Below are positions 12,166-20,484 of a stretch of 52,260 nucleotides of DNA, in pieces (the first letter of the stretch is position 1; every line of letters begins with the position of its first letter). A program made the position numbers and the translations under genes. The notes below the pieces were generated by a model. The model was not told the DNA's origin, did not search any database, and saw only the letters and a list, made by a program, of their open reading frames with translations. Origin of the DNA: Methanomicrobia archaeon JdFR-19 (GTDB taxonomy: Archaea > Halobacteriota > Methanosarcinia > DSM-18856 > Methermicoccaceae); the NCBI GenBank assembly GCA_002010075.1, contig MTMG01000002.1, positions 1-52,260 of the forward strand, read 5' to 3'.

Positions 12166-13998
12166 TCAGATGGCATCCTTGAGTACGAGTCTCGGTGCAA
12201 CACAGAGACACTTCATCTCGTCAAGCAGTAGTTTGAACGCATACGACATCTCAACTTGGTATATATCCGTATCGCTATCACATGTCTGGCAGTAAGCAAC
12301 TCCCCGCCTCTTGTCGTATGTGGCAACCATTCCACACTTTGTGCAAACCCACTCAACTATCTTGTCTGACTCGTCGAGTAATCTCTCTTTCAAGGTGAGG
12401 GCTGCACCATGCCCTATCAGTACATCCCTTTCCATCTCTCCAAATCTCAGACCGCCTTCTCTTGCTCTTCCTTCTGTTGGCTGTCTCGTAAGAACCTGAA
12501 CAGGACCGCGGGAACGGGCATGCATCTTCGAAGAGACCATGTGGTGGAGTTTCTGGTACATGATAACACCGACAAATATGTCCGCCCTAATCCTCCTTCC
12601 AGTTGTTCCATCATAGAACACTTCTTCTCCTGTGTGGGCAAATCCATAACGTTTGAGCTGTTTTCTCAAATCCTCCTCGCTCTCCCCAGAGAATGCAGTT
12701 GCATCAACCACACTTCCTCTCATACATGCAACCTTTCCGCCTATCATCTCAAGCACGTGTCCAATCGTCATTCTTGACGGGATTGCGTGTGGGTTTATTA
12801 TCAAGTCTGGGACTATTCCGCTTTCTGTAAAGGGCATATCCTCTGGTGGCACTATCAGACCAATCACACCCTTCTGACCATGGCGTGATGCAAACTTGTC
12901 TCCGATTTCAGGTATCCTCTGGTCTCTCACCTTTACCTTGACCAGCTTCTCACCGTTTGTGGAGGTTGTTATGATGACGGTATCAACAACTCCTTTCTCA
13001 TTCGACCTCATAGTTATCGAGCTCTCTCTTCTCTGAAGGGGCGTTATACCGAGTTCCATCGGTTCTTCAAGGAATCTTGGTGGACTCGTCTTACCGATAA
13101 GCACATCATTCGGTCCAACCTCGGTCTCTGGATTCACCAGCCCATCCTCGTCGAGGTGTGCATAGGCTACATCACTCCTTGCTCCTCTGACCTCTGCACC
13201 TGGAATCTCAAACTTATCTTCCTGTCCGCCCGGATACTTTCTCTCCTCGCCTTCCAGTGTTCTGAAAAAGTGGCTTCTTCCCAATCCTCTATCAATCGAG
13301 CCTTTGTTCATTATGAGGGCATCTTCTATGTTGTATCCCTCATACGATAGAACCGCAACAACAAAGTTCTGTCCAGCAGGCCTCTCATCAAAACCAATTG
13401 CCTCTGCTGTCTGTGGCTGTACAAGTGCTTTCTGTGGATAATGGAGAATGTGTCCTCTGGTATCGGGTCTCAATTTTATGTTCACCGCCCCAACGCCCAG
13501 AGACTGTTTGACCATGGCTGCACCCATGGTATTACGGGGTGATGCGTTGTGTTCTGGGTAGGGAATCATGCCAGTGCATATACCCAAGATGAGGGAGGGT
13601 TCGAGTTCAAGATGAGTGTAGTGGTTGTTATTCTTCAGTTCCTCCTCATCGATTGCTATGAGAGCATTTTCCTCTTCTTCCGCATCCAAATACTCTATAA
13701 CTCCTTCTTTAACCAAGTCGTTGAACGTTATCTTCCCTTCTTTGAGTTTCTGAATGTGTTCCTCGGTGAGCAGAGGTCTGCACCCATCACCATCTCTCTC
13801 AACCACAATCAATGGTCTTCTTGCCCTTCCGCCATCCGTATTTATTATGACCTCGTTTGTCTCTTCGTTGTATGCAACATTGACCTGCTGAGATATCTCT
13901 CCCCTTCTTCGCAACTTTCTCAAATTCTCCACAAGACTCAGAGGATCAGAATGCACTCCCACAACTCTACCATTTACAAATATCCTCGCCTTTCTCAC
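12166..13998 (-). CDS. rpoB1: DNA-directed RNA polymerase subunit B'
   Basis: This is the C-terminal half of the second-largest subunit, 610 residues, split from B'' as in methanogens and haloarchaea. It carries the DGYNIEDA-like block ([20 protein letters not shown]), [35 protein letters not shown], and the C-terminal zinc ribbon CTKCGMVA with CQTCDSD. GTG at 13998 overlaps the rpoB2 stop as GTGA. It forms the hybrid-binding and wall regions of the enzyme. Confidence 0.97.
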   Translation of the reverse strand: MRKARIFVNGRVVGVHSDPLSLVENLRKLRRRGEISQQVNVAYNEETNEVIINTDGGRARRPLIVVERDGDGCRPLLTEEHIQKLKEGKITFNDLVKEGVIEYLDAEEEENALIAIDEEELKNNNHYTHLELEPSLILGICTGMIPYPEHNASPRNTMGAAMVKQSLGVGAVNIKLRPDTRGHILHYPQKALVQPQTAEAIGFDERPAGQNFVVAVLSYEGYNIEDALIMNKGSIDRGLGRSHFFRTLEGEERKYPGGQEDKFEIPGAEVRGARSDVAYAHLDEDGLVNPETEVGPNDVLIGKTSPPRFLEEPMELGITPLQRRESSITMRSNEKGVVDTVIITTSTNGEKLVKVKVRDQRIPEIGDKFASRHGQKGVIGLIVPPEDMPFTESGIVPDLIINPHAIPSRMTIGHVLEMIGGKVACMRGSVVDATAFSGESEEDLRKQLKRYGFAHTGEEVFYDGTTGRRIRADIFVGVIMYQKLHHMVSSKMHARSRGPVQVLTRQPTEGRAREGGLRFGEMERDVLIGHGAALTLKERLLDESDKIVEWVCTKCGMVATYDKRRGVAYCQTCDSDTDIYQVEMSYAFKLLLDEMKCLCVAPRLVLKDAI

Positions 13999-15482
13999 AG
14001 TGCAACCCTCCAGTCCTCCATACCAAGCTTGTAAAGTGTATCTATCACTTCCTCCTCATCAGACCCTATCGATATCTCAACCATCTGTGCAAAGTTCTTT
14101 ACAAGCCCACAGTTCGGACCTTCTGGTGTCTCTGATGGGCACAACCTTCCCCACTGGGTGGGGTGGAGGTCTCGAGCTTCGAAGTGGGATTGCGTTCTGG
14201 AAAGAGGAGATATCACCCTTCTCAAATGGGAGAGAGCAGATATGTAATCATTCCTGTCGAGAAGCTGTGAAACACCTGTTCTGCCACCGACCCAGTTGCC
14301 AGTTGCCAGAGGATGTATCAACCTCTCTGTTAGCACATCACTTCTCACGATTGTGGAGACGTTGAGTTCTCTGTTCCTCATGCTTGCCCTCTCGAGCTGG
14401 TATTTTATGTCTCTTGTTAGGCGGTTGAATGCAACTCTGAACAAATCCTCCATCAAATCCCCAGCCAATCGGAGTCTCTTGTTTGCATAGTGGTCTTTGT
14501 CATCCTCGGGTCTTAGGCCAATTGCGAGTTCAAGCACAGCTTCAGCCATTCTTCCAAGATACTTTGCCTTTGCAATCCTGTCTTCCTCAGAATTTCCAAT
14601 GTGGGGCAGAAGATATCTGTCAAGCACATAGTTCGCTCTCTTCTCCTGATAATCTCTTGCCTGCCCGGCAGCTACCTTTGACCCCAAAACAGCCATTGCC
14701 TGTTCCTTAGTTTCTACCTCCGCCTCCTCAAGATTCTCAAGCACGAACTTTATGATTTCTGGATTATCAGAAACAGATTTCAGGATGTCCTCATCGCTTT
14801 CGAGTCCAAGAGCTCTCATGAGTGTTACAAAGTTTATCTTTCCTGGTAGAGATGGGAAGCTCACTTCAAGTATCGACTTCCTGTTTCTCTCAACTGTTGT
14901 GAGCGCCCTGTATCCAAATCTCTGGGAATAAACCTTCGCAATCTCAATAGGTTCATCGTACTGCTCACCATATTCCACAAATATTCGATTGGGTGCCAAA
15001 TCTTCCAGAGTTATCACAACCCTCTCCGCACCATTCACTATGAAGTATCCACCGGGGTCAAGTGGGTCTTCCCCATGCTCAACCATCTCTTCGGGTGTCA
15101 ATCCATAGAGATTGCATTTCTCTGAAAGAACCATTATTGGTAATTCACCTATGTCCGCCTCCTGTGTTCTGCCAACCGCCACACCGTTCTGGATTATCGT
15201 CATCTCGAGCTTTATCGGTGCGGAATACGTGATGTTTCTCAATCTCGCCTCATTCGGAAATATTCTCTGAAAAGCACCATCAGCTTCCTTGAATTGTGGA
15301 TTTTCAACCCTTATTTTTCCAAGCTTCACATATGTGTCTTCTATGTTTGTCTCGATTATTCCCTCCTCATCAACCACTCTCTGCATACCGTGTCTCAGAA
15401 ACTCGTTAAATGAGTTTATATGATGACTCACAAGCTTTTCTTTTGTGAAATACGCCCTTGCCAATGCTCTCCTATCCAACAT
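13995..15482 (-). CDS. rpoB2: DNA-directed RNA polymerase subunit B''
   Basis: This is the N-terminal half of the second-largest subunit, 495 residues (protrusion, lobe and fork). Recognisable blocks are [20 protein letters not shown] at the start, [20 protein letters not shown], and the fork [20 protein letters not shown] near the C-terminus, followed by [18 protein letters not shown] 15482 lies just after rpoH with a GGGG-rich ribosome site. The split between B'' and B' falls at the usual archaeal place. Confidence 0.97.
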   Translation of the reverse strand: MLDRRALARAYFTKEKLVSHHINSFNEFLRHGMQRVVDEEGIIETNIEDTYVKLGKIRVENPQFKEADGAFQRIFPNEARLRNITYSAPIKLEMTIIQNGVAVGRTQEADIGELPIMVLSEKCNLYGLTPEEMVEHGEDPLDPGGYFIVNGAERVVITLEDLAPNRIFVEYGEQYDEPIEIAKVYSQRFGYRALTTVERNRKSILEVSFPSLPGKINFVTLMRALGLESDEDILKSVSDNPEIIKFVLENLEEAEVETKEQAMAVLGSKVAAGQARDYQEKRANYVLDRYLLPHIGNSEEDRIAKAKYLGRMAEAVLELAIGLRPEDDKDHYANKRLRLAGDLMEDLFRVAFNRLTRDIKYQLERASMRNRELNVSTIVRSDVLTERLIHPLATGNWVGGRTGVSQLLDRNDYISALSHLRRVISPLSRTQSHFEARDLHPTQWGRLCPSETPEGPNCGLVKNFAQMVEISIGSDEEEVIDTLYKLGMEDWRVAL

Positions 15483-15494
15483 CTACAACCCCCT

Positions 15495-15734
15495 TCAATC
15501 CTCGATAACAAGTCTGTAATAAAAAGCAATACCGCCCGTCGGACTCTTACGTGTTATCTTCAGCACATCTCCTATCTTCGCACCTATCGCAACCACCACC
15601 GGGTCACTTGCTTTTATCTTTGGAAGCTCCTCCAATGTTATCTTGTACTTTTTAAGAAGTGATTTTACTTCGGACTCATCCATAATCTCATGTTTTGGAA
15701 CCATCTCGTGGTCTAAAACAGAATACTCACTCAT
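15495..15734 (-). CDS. rpoH: DNA-directed RNA polymerase subunit H
   Basis: This small subunit (Rpb5 C-terminal domain homologue), 79 residues, has the diagnostic [10 protein letters not shown] segment, [20 protein letters not shown] and the ending YYRLVIED. In archaea it is the first gene of the polymerase operon and the protein sits in the lower jaw. The start ATG has GAGGTGGTGG close upstream. Twenty-five bases separate it from the tRNA-Lys gene on the same strand, so the two may share a promoter. Confidence 0.96.
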   Translation of the reverse strand: MSEYSVLDHEMVPKHEIMDESEVKSLLKKYKITLEELPKIKASDPVVVAIGAKIGDVLKITRKSPTGGIAFYYRLVIED

Positions 15735-15759
15735 AACACCACCACCTCACTCATCCTCA

Positions 15760-15833
15760 CGGGCTCGGTGGGACTTGAACCCACGACCATCTGGTTAAAA
15801 GCCAGACGCTCTACCTACCTGAGCTACGAGCCC
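15760..15833 (-). tRNA. tRNA-Lys (anticodon TTT)
   Basis: A complete cloverleaf is visible on the minus strand: acceptor GGGCTCG pairs with CGAGCCC, the D-arm contains TAGCTCAGGTAGGTAGAGC, the anticodon arm CTGGCTTTTAACCAG presents TTT in the loop, and the T-arm contains GTGGGTTCAAGTCCCAC. The discriminator base is G at 15760. CCA is not encoded, so the CCA-adding enzyme at 41079 is needed to complete it. I see no intron. It stands just upstream of rpoH. Confidence 0.96.
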
Positions 15834-15968
15834 TTCTGTGGCATCAGATGGTCTCCCCACCACCCAATCATGCATCCTCCAAAACTCACCAACAGCTCAT
15901 CCACGATAGAACGCTCCATACACTAAGAGCCAAGTTATTTAAAATTTTCTCATATTTTATACTTTCGC
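15834..15968 (-). promoter_or_regulatory. Leader and promoter region of tRNA-Lys and the RNA polymerase operon
   Basis: This 135-base gap after the queE stop contains two TATA-like sequences on the minus strand, AGTATAAAATATG near 15964-15952 and TTTAAATA at 15943-15936. A transcript from the second would start near 15910 and carry a leader of about 75 bases before the tRNA. No protein gene is convincing here. Confidence 0.5.
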
Positions 15969-16697
15969 TTATGGAAGACCCATCAACTTGTGTAATTGGG
16001 GGAGTGCCCTTACCTCCACCGAAACTTTGTCTGCAATCTCGTCCATGATGGTGAGAAGTTCGTTCCATCCATTCCCCTCAATCGGCTGGAGAACGAGTGG
16101 TGGCAACTCTGTTTTTAATTTTTCTATCATCGAATATGCCTTTGATACAACACCAACCACGCTTTCACACCTTTCTGGCACCGCTACCTTCAGGAATACC
16201 TCCGCACCATTTTCCAGAAAAACTCCTATGCTCTCGACCTCCAACTCGAAGAGAGTTTTGTACTCGGGGTGTGCATCGTGTTCTGGTAGTTTCAAATCAC
16301 ATGCAACAACATCAACCGCCTCCCCCACCTTTCTTGCTCCCTCTGGATGTGCTCCGTTCGTTTCAAGATAAATCGGATGGTTGCAGAGTTGTGAGAGTTC
16401 AAGAATGAAATCTGGATACAGAAGCGGTTCCCCGCCCGTGAGACTCAACATGGCGGTAGATGGTCTCCACAGCTTCTCTACGATGGATGAGCAGTATTGT
16501 GTTGACAACGGATTCCTGACAACTTTGTCAATGTCCTTTATGGCACAAGAATCTCCAACCGTTCTTGCATAAACAGTATCACAATAGTTGCACCTCAACG
16601 AACATCCATAGAATCTTATGAAGAGGTGTTTCTGTCCCATATACAACCCCTCGCCCTGGAGTGATGTGAATATCTCACATATTGGTGCTGTTTTCAT
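15969..16697 (-). CDS. queE: 7-carboxy-7-deazaguanine synthase
   Basis: This radical SAM enzyme, 242 residues, converts 6-carboxytetrahydropterin to 7-carboxy-7-deazaguanine, the precursor of preQ0 and, in archaea, of archaeosine in tRNA. The iron-sulfur cluster motif is CSLRCNYC (Cx3Cx2C) near residues 32-39, preceded by the family-typical FTSLQGEGLYMGQ. SLTGGEPLL follows near residue 84 for SAM binding, and LETNGAH near 132. It lies 7 bases after queC, its pathway partner, in one transcription unit. The stop is TAA. Confidence 0.95.
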   Translation of the reverse strand: MKTAPICEIFTSLQGEGLYMGQKHLFIRFYGCSLRCNYCDTVYARTVGDSCAIKDIDKVVRNPLSTQYCSSIVEKLWRPSTAMLSLTGGEPLLYPDFILELSQLCNHPIYLETNGAHPEGARKVGEAVDVVACDLKLPEHDAHPEYKTLFELEVESIGVFLENGAEVFLKVAVPERCESVVGVVSKAYSMIEKLKTELPPLVLQPIEGNGWNELLTIMDEIADKVSVEVRALPQLHKLMGLP

Positions 16698-16704
16698 TGC
16701 ATTA

Positions 16705-17337
16705 TCACCTTTTTAAATCGGCAAATGCATCACTCAAACCTGCCTCTTTAAATGCCCTTTTCCTTCTCATACACGACTCACACACACCACATGGCTCCTC
16801 ATACCCGTGATAGCACGACCATGAGAGTTCGAAGGGTACTCCAAGACGGATGCCCAATTTCACTATATCTGACTTATTCATGTACATCAGGGGACTTCTG
16901 ATGGTGAGATCTGATAGAGTTGCTGTGCATAGCACGACATTCATTGCATCCACAAACGAGGGAGAGTTGTCTGGGAAGGTCTGCCCCTCTTCCGCATTCG
17001 AACCAAAGTAAATGATAGGAATCTCTCTCTATTCGGCGATGGACGATGCGATGGAGAGCATGACAAGATTTCTCGCTGGTACCCAAACAGCCCTTGCACT
17101 CTCCTCATCGAGCTTCTCTGGTACGGGGATGTCTTGCATGGGTTTCAGAAAGTCGATTTTCAGTATAACATGCTCACAACCGTAGTGTTCTGCTATCTCC
17201 GAAGATGCTTTTATTTCCCTCTCTGCAGAAGGCTGTCCATAATCGAATGTAAGGGCAAGAATATCGTATTTCTGGTGTGCCACCGCAAGACACACGAGTG
17301 AGTCGAGTCCGCCCGAGAGCAGTACGATGCATTTCAT
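16705..17337 (-). CDS. queC: 7-cyano-7-deazaguanine (preQ0) synthase, with one in-frame TAG
   Basis: QueC uses ATP and ammonia to convert 7-carboxy-7-deazaguanine into preQ0. The reading frame of 211 codons is intact from ATG 17337 to TGA 16705 except for TAG at codon 103 (17031-17029). Before it lie the PP-loop LLSGGLDSLV and VPARNLVMLSIASSIAE. Directly after it, in the same frame, come REIPIIYFGSNAEEGQTFP, then the DLTIRSPLMYMNKSDIVKLG segment and the zinc-binding cysteines of WSCYHGYEEPCGVCESC. All family blocks are present and in order. I therefore read TAG as a sense codon, probably pyrrolysine. On a standard code this would be called a pseudogene. queE follows. Confidence 0.9.
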
Positions 17338-17515
17338 CGTATATAATTCGTTGGTTCGATATAAAAGATGGGGGTGGGAGTGGATGTGAGGTCTTAATCT
17401 AAATAGTAATATTTTAATATTAGAATCATGTACACTAGTAGGGAGATGAAAAAGTTTGGATATAAAGATGTTTATAAGTATATATTCATAAAAAACTTAA
17501 AATTAGGTGGTAAAC
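17338..17515. promoter_or_regulatory. Divergent AT-rich promoter region between queC and the island cassette
   Basis: On the minus strand CTTTTATATCG (about 17368-17358) is a TATA box about 25 bases before the queC ATG, so queC is probably leaderless. On the plus strand TTTATAAGTATATATTC (about 17470-17486) can serve the cassette, and AGGTGGT precedes the ATG at 17516. An AT-rich inverted repeat, AATATT-TT-AATATT, lies near 17408-17421 and could be an operator. This is inference by eye. Confidence 0.5.
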
Positions 17516-18073
17516 ATGGCAGAATATTATTTTGATATTGAGACATATTCGCCAAAAGAAAGGCCAGATCCAGAAACGGATAAAATTATAACAATACAAT
17601 TTCAAAGAATTAATTTACAAGTAGAAACTGCATATAATGAAGGGGAATTGATAATACTAAAAGAATGGGAATCTTCAGAAGAAGAGATTGTGACGCAATT
17701 TTTCAATCAATTCTTTAGGGATGGATTAAACATATGGAATTTTGTTCCGGTTGGTTTCAATCTTAATTTTGAATGGGAATTTTTAATCTCAAAGTTTGAA
17801 GAGTATCTTGACAAAAAATTTACCAGTAAAGATCTCCATTATAAAATACCTCATATTGACTTGAAATCCATTATTGTTTTGCTGAATGGTGGGAAATTTC
17901 GTGGGGCAAGTTTAGATAAGTTTACCGATAAACCACATGACGGAAAATTGGTAAAAGAGTGGTATGAAAAGAAGCAGTATGATAAAATAGAACAATATGT
18001 TAGAGATGAAGCAAAGTCATTCTTAGACTTTTTACAAAAAATTAGGAAAAATATTCATAAGGTGTTAGAATGA
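17516..18073 (+). CDS. DEDD/RNase H-fold exonuclease-like protein of an accessory island
   Basis: This 185-residue protein (MAEYYFDIETYSP start, AGGTGGT ribosome site) resembles the DnaQ/RNase_H_2 type of 3'-5' exonuclease. Asp7 and Glu9 form an ExoI motif (FDIET). GFNLNFEWEFL matches ExoII but has Glu where Asp is usual. A C-terminal IEQYVRDEAKSFLDFL resembles ExoIII, again with an acidic variation. It is AT-rich compared with the surrounding chromosome and uses AAA, ATA and TTA codons heavily, which suggests transfer. Its stop overlaps the next start (ATGA), so both belong to one cassette. Nuclease activity is inferred; an inactive fold is possible given the substitutions. Confidence 0.65.
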   Translation: MAEYYFDIETYSPKERPDPETDKIITIQFQRINLQVETAYNEGELIILKEWESSEEEIVTQFFNQFFRDGLNIWNFVPVGFNLNFEWEFLISKFEEYLDKKFTSKDLHYKIPHIDLKSIIVLLNGGKFRGASLDKFTDKPHDGKLVKEWYEKKQYDKIEQYVRDEAKSFLDFLQKIRKNIHKVLE

Positions 18074-19494
18074 GAAAGAGATTTGACTTAAATATTGAAA
18101 AGATTCTGGAAGACTGGAAAACTTACCATGCGATAAGGGAAGTTATTGCTAACGCAATAGATGAGCAAATATTAACCAAAACAGAGCCCATTAAAATTTT
18201 TAAAAATAAAGATGGAAAATGGCACATTCGTGACTTTGGAAGAGGGCTGAGATATGAACACTTAACTCAAAAGGAAAATGATGAAAAGCTGAAGGATCCA
18301 CATATAATTGGAAAATTTGGAATAGGGCTGAAAGATGCTTTAGCTACATTTGATAGGCATAATGTAAAAGTTTTCATAAAATCAAAACATGGGGATATAA
18401 CAATAGGTAAATCTCAAAAACACGGATTTGAAGATATAGTTACTTTACACGCTTATATATTTCCCCCTTCTGACCCTAACTTTATCGGAACAGAATTTAT
18501 TTTAGAAGGGTTAAGCGATGAAGATATTGAGAGAGCAAAAGATCTATTTTTGATTTTTTCAGGAGAGAAAATTATAGAAAAGACAGATTACGGGTGGGTT
18601 CTAAAAAAGAAGAGCGATGTTGCGAGAATTTATATTAATGGTGTAAAAGTAGCAGAGGAGGAGAATTTTTTATTCAGTTATAACATAACTTCTCTAACAA
18701 AAAAGATAAGACATGCACTCAATAGAGAAAGAACAAATGTAGGTAGAAGTGCTTATTCAGACAGAGTAAAATCAATTCTTCTTTCTTGTAAAAGTAAGAA
18801 AGTAGCAGAATTCTTAGCAGATGACCTGAAAAACTACTTTACTGGAGAGATGCATGACGAACTTAAATGGATAGATGTCCAAGAGCATGCAGTAAAGATA
18901 CTTAATGCTACTGAAAAAGTAGTGTTTCTCACACCAGAAGAATTAATGACCGCGACAAATATGGTAGATGAGGCGAGATTAGGGGGATATAAAATAATAA
19001 CCATCCCCAAGAATTTGAAAGATAGAATCAGAGGGGTGAAGGATATTGCTGGAAAACCTATTAGAGATTTAGAGGAGTTTTATAGTGAATATGAAGAAAG
19101 TTTTGAATTTAAATTTATCAAATCTAATCAGTTAAGTGAACGAGAGAGGGAAGTTTTTGATATGACAGATAAAATATTTTCCCTTATCGGTGGGAAACCA
19201 AAAATAATAAAAGACGTAAAAATTTCAGAAACAATGAGAAAAGAGATGGACTCATTTACTGATGCAAATGGGGCATGGGATCCAAAAACAGCTTCAATAA
19301 TCATAAAAAGAGATCAATTGAAAAGTATTGAAAAATATGCAGGAACATTATTACACGAAACGGCACATGCCACTAGTGGCGCAAGTGATCTCACCAGAGA
19401 TTTTGAAATAAAACTAACAGAACTTTTAGGAAAAATATGTGTAAAACTCATCAAAAATAAAGGCATCATTCGTCAGCAGCTTAACAACGGATAA
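18070..19494 (+). CDS. GHKL-type ATPase fused to a C-terminal HExxH metallopeptidase-like domain
   Basis: This 474-residue protein has an N-terminal Bergerat-fold ATPase. The N-box residues Glu24, Asn28 and Asp31 are followed by DFGRG (55-59) and GKFGIGLKD (81-89). A middle region (about 100-330) has no family I recognise. The C-terminal part contains LLHETAHATSGASDLTRDFE with an HExxH zinc motif at 429-433 and downstream acidic residues that could supply the third ligand. GHKL ATPases such as MORC and Hsp90-like proteins occur in conflict systems, and the fusion to a peptidase suggests an ATP-gated effector, which is inference. It overlaps the exonuclease-like gene by 4 bases and shares its AT-rich codon use. 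Confidence 0.7.
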   Translation: MRKRFDLNIEKILEDWKTYHAIREVIANAIDEQILTKTEPIKIFKNKDGKWHIRDFGRGLRYEHLTQKENDEKLKDPHIIGKFGIGLKDALATFDRHNVKVFIKSKHGDITIGKSQKHGFEDIVTLHAYIFPPSDPNFIGTEFILEGLSDEDIERAKDLFLIFSGEKIIEKTDYGWVLKKKSDVARIYINGVKVAEEENFLFSYNITSLTKKIRHALNRERTNVGRSAYSDRVKSILLSCKSKKVAEFLADDLKNYFTGEMHDELKWIDVQEHAVKILNATEKVVFLTPEELMTATNMVDEARLGGYKIITIPKNLKDRIRGVKDIAGKPIRDLEEFYSEYEESFEFKFIKSNQLSEREREVFDMTDKIFSLIGGKPKIIKDVKISETMRKEMDSFTDANGAWDPKTASIIIKRDQLKSIEKYAGTLLHETAHATSGASDLTRDFEIKLTELLGKICVKLIKNKGIIRQQLNNG

Positions 19495-19616
19495 GATGAT
19501 TAGCTTCTCCAAATTGTTAAAGAATTTCCTTTTATCCACCAAACCAATAAACTCAGAAGCAATAAAGGTGGCACTTGAGTCAATAGTAATATCGTAGGGG
19601 ATACTAATACTGATAC

Positions 19617-20432
19617 TCACCTCTCATGCGATAAACTCCCTCTCACAAACCCAACCAACGCACAACCATACTTCACCACGTTGTATATCAGAAACCCGAT
19701 TGTGAGTATGGGATGGCGGACAAACTCTTTCCAGTGCCTCAAATACGATGACCTCAACGGTCCAAGCTGTTTAACAGCTCTCCTATCCACCCCTGCCTTC
19801 CCTAGAGTTTTACCATAGTAGTAGAATTTCTTTGCAATCTCCCAGAGACTTTTCGGCTCACCTATGTGAACCTCTTCTGATTTTATCATCCCGAGTTTTC
19901 CGCCCGCCTCGAGAAACCGTCTGTGCAGGTCGTAATCTTCTCCAGCCACCAGCCTCTCATCAAAACCACCGAGCCTTTCGAAGAAATCTCTCCTCAAAAA
20001 CCTCACAGCAACATGATGCGGGTCATCCTTATAACAATCCCTCTCAAGCTTTCTAACCTTTGCCCAGAACGATACCGAAGGGTCAGAAGTGTTGTGAATC
20101 AGAACTCCATCCAACTCAAGGCGTTCTGCAAGTTCAACAGCCTCCTCCACCACAGTCGGCTCGAGGACAAAATCAGAGCCAACCTCGTAGATGTACTTGC
20201 CAGACGAATTCTTCACACCAAAATTCACCTGAGCACTCCTTTCATTTCCTTTCATGAGAACCTTGTCAGCATACTTTCTCGCAATCTCCCTCGTCTCATC
20301 TGTGCTGTAGTTATCGACAACTATTATCTCCATATTCGGGTATGTCTGCTTTCTTATTGACTCTAAACATCTTTCAAGTGTTTTTGCTGAGTTCTTTGTT
20401 GGAACTATGACCGAAACAAGTGGTTTATTCAC
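19617..20432 (-). CDS. Family 2 glycosyltransferase
   Basis: This GT-A fold glycosyltransferase, 271 residues, begins with VSVIVPTKNSAKTLERCLES and IIVVDNYSTDET, which bind the nucleotide sugar. A variant metal-binding region (YEVGSDFVLEP in place of DxD) and the acceptor-side GGFDERLVAGEDYDLHRRF with the ED motif follow. A single hydrophobic stretch near the C-terminus (ILTIGFLIYNVVKYGCALVG) suggests membrane association, and a role in surface or S-layer glycosylation is likely but unproven. GTG 20432 is the start. It is divergent from top6B and converges with the accessory cassette. It contains no TAG. Confidence 0.85.
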   Translation of the reverse strand: MNKPLVSVIVPTKNSAKTLERCLESIRKQTYPNMEIIVVDNYSTDETREIARKYADKVLMKGNERSAQVNFGVKNSSGKYIYEVGSDFVLEPTVVEEAVELAERLELDGVLIHNTSDPSVSFWAKVRKLERDCYKDDPHHVAVRFLRRDFFERLGGFDERLVAGEDYDLHRRFLEAGGKLGMIKSEEVHIGEPKSLWEIAKKFYYYGKTLGKAGVDRRAVKQLGPLRSSYLRHWKEFVRHPILTIGFLIYNVVKYGCALVGFVRGSLSHER

Positions 20433-20484
20433 AATACAACTACACTCATAAACTTTATAGCCTTATGGATTAAATTCAGTCTGG

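Noticed and set aside
15829-15921. Short frame and C/D-box-like GATGA and CTGA words upstream of tRNA-Lys
   Set aside because: The frame would end inside the tRNA gene, and the box words lack a pairing terminal stem and proper C'/D' elements. Treated as leader sequence.
16874-17086. Frameshift as an explanation for the broken queC
   Set aside because: The homologous sequence on both sides of the TAG is in one and the same frame, so no shift is needed. The overlapping frame at 16874-17086 is a shadow.
19426-19620. Minus-strand frame of 64 codons starting with a GTG that overlaps the glycosyltransferase stop
   Set aside because: It overlaps the 3' end of the GHKL-peptidase gene, shows no recognisable family, and lies in AT-rich sequence where short open frames arise easily. 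A real small gene cannot be excluded.
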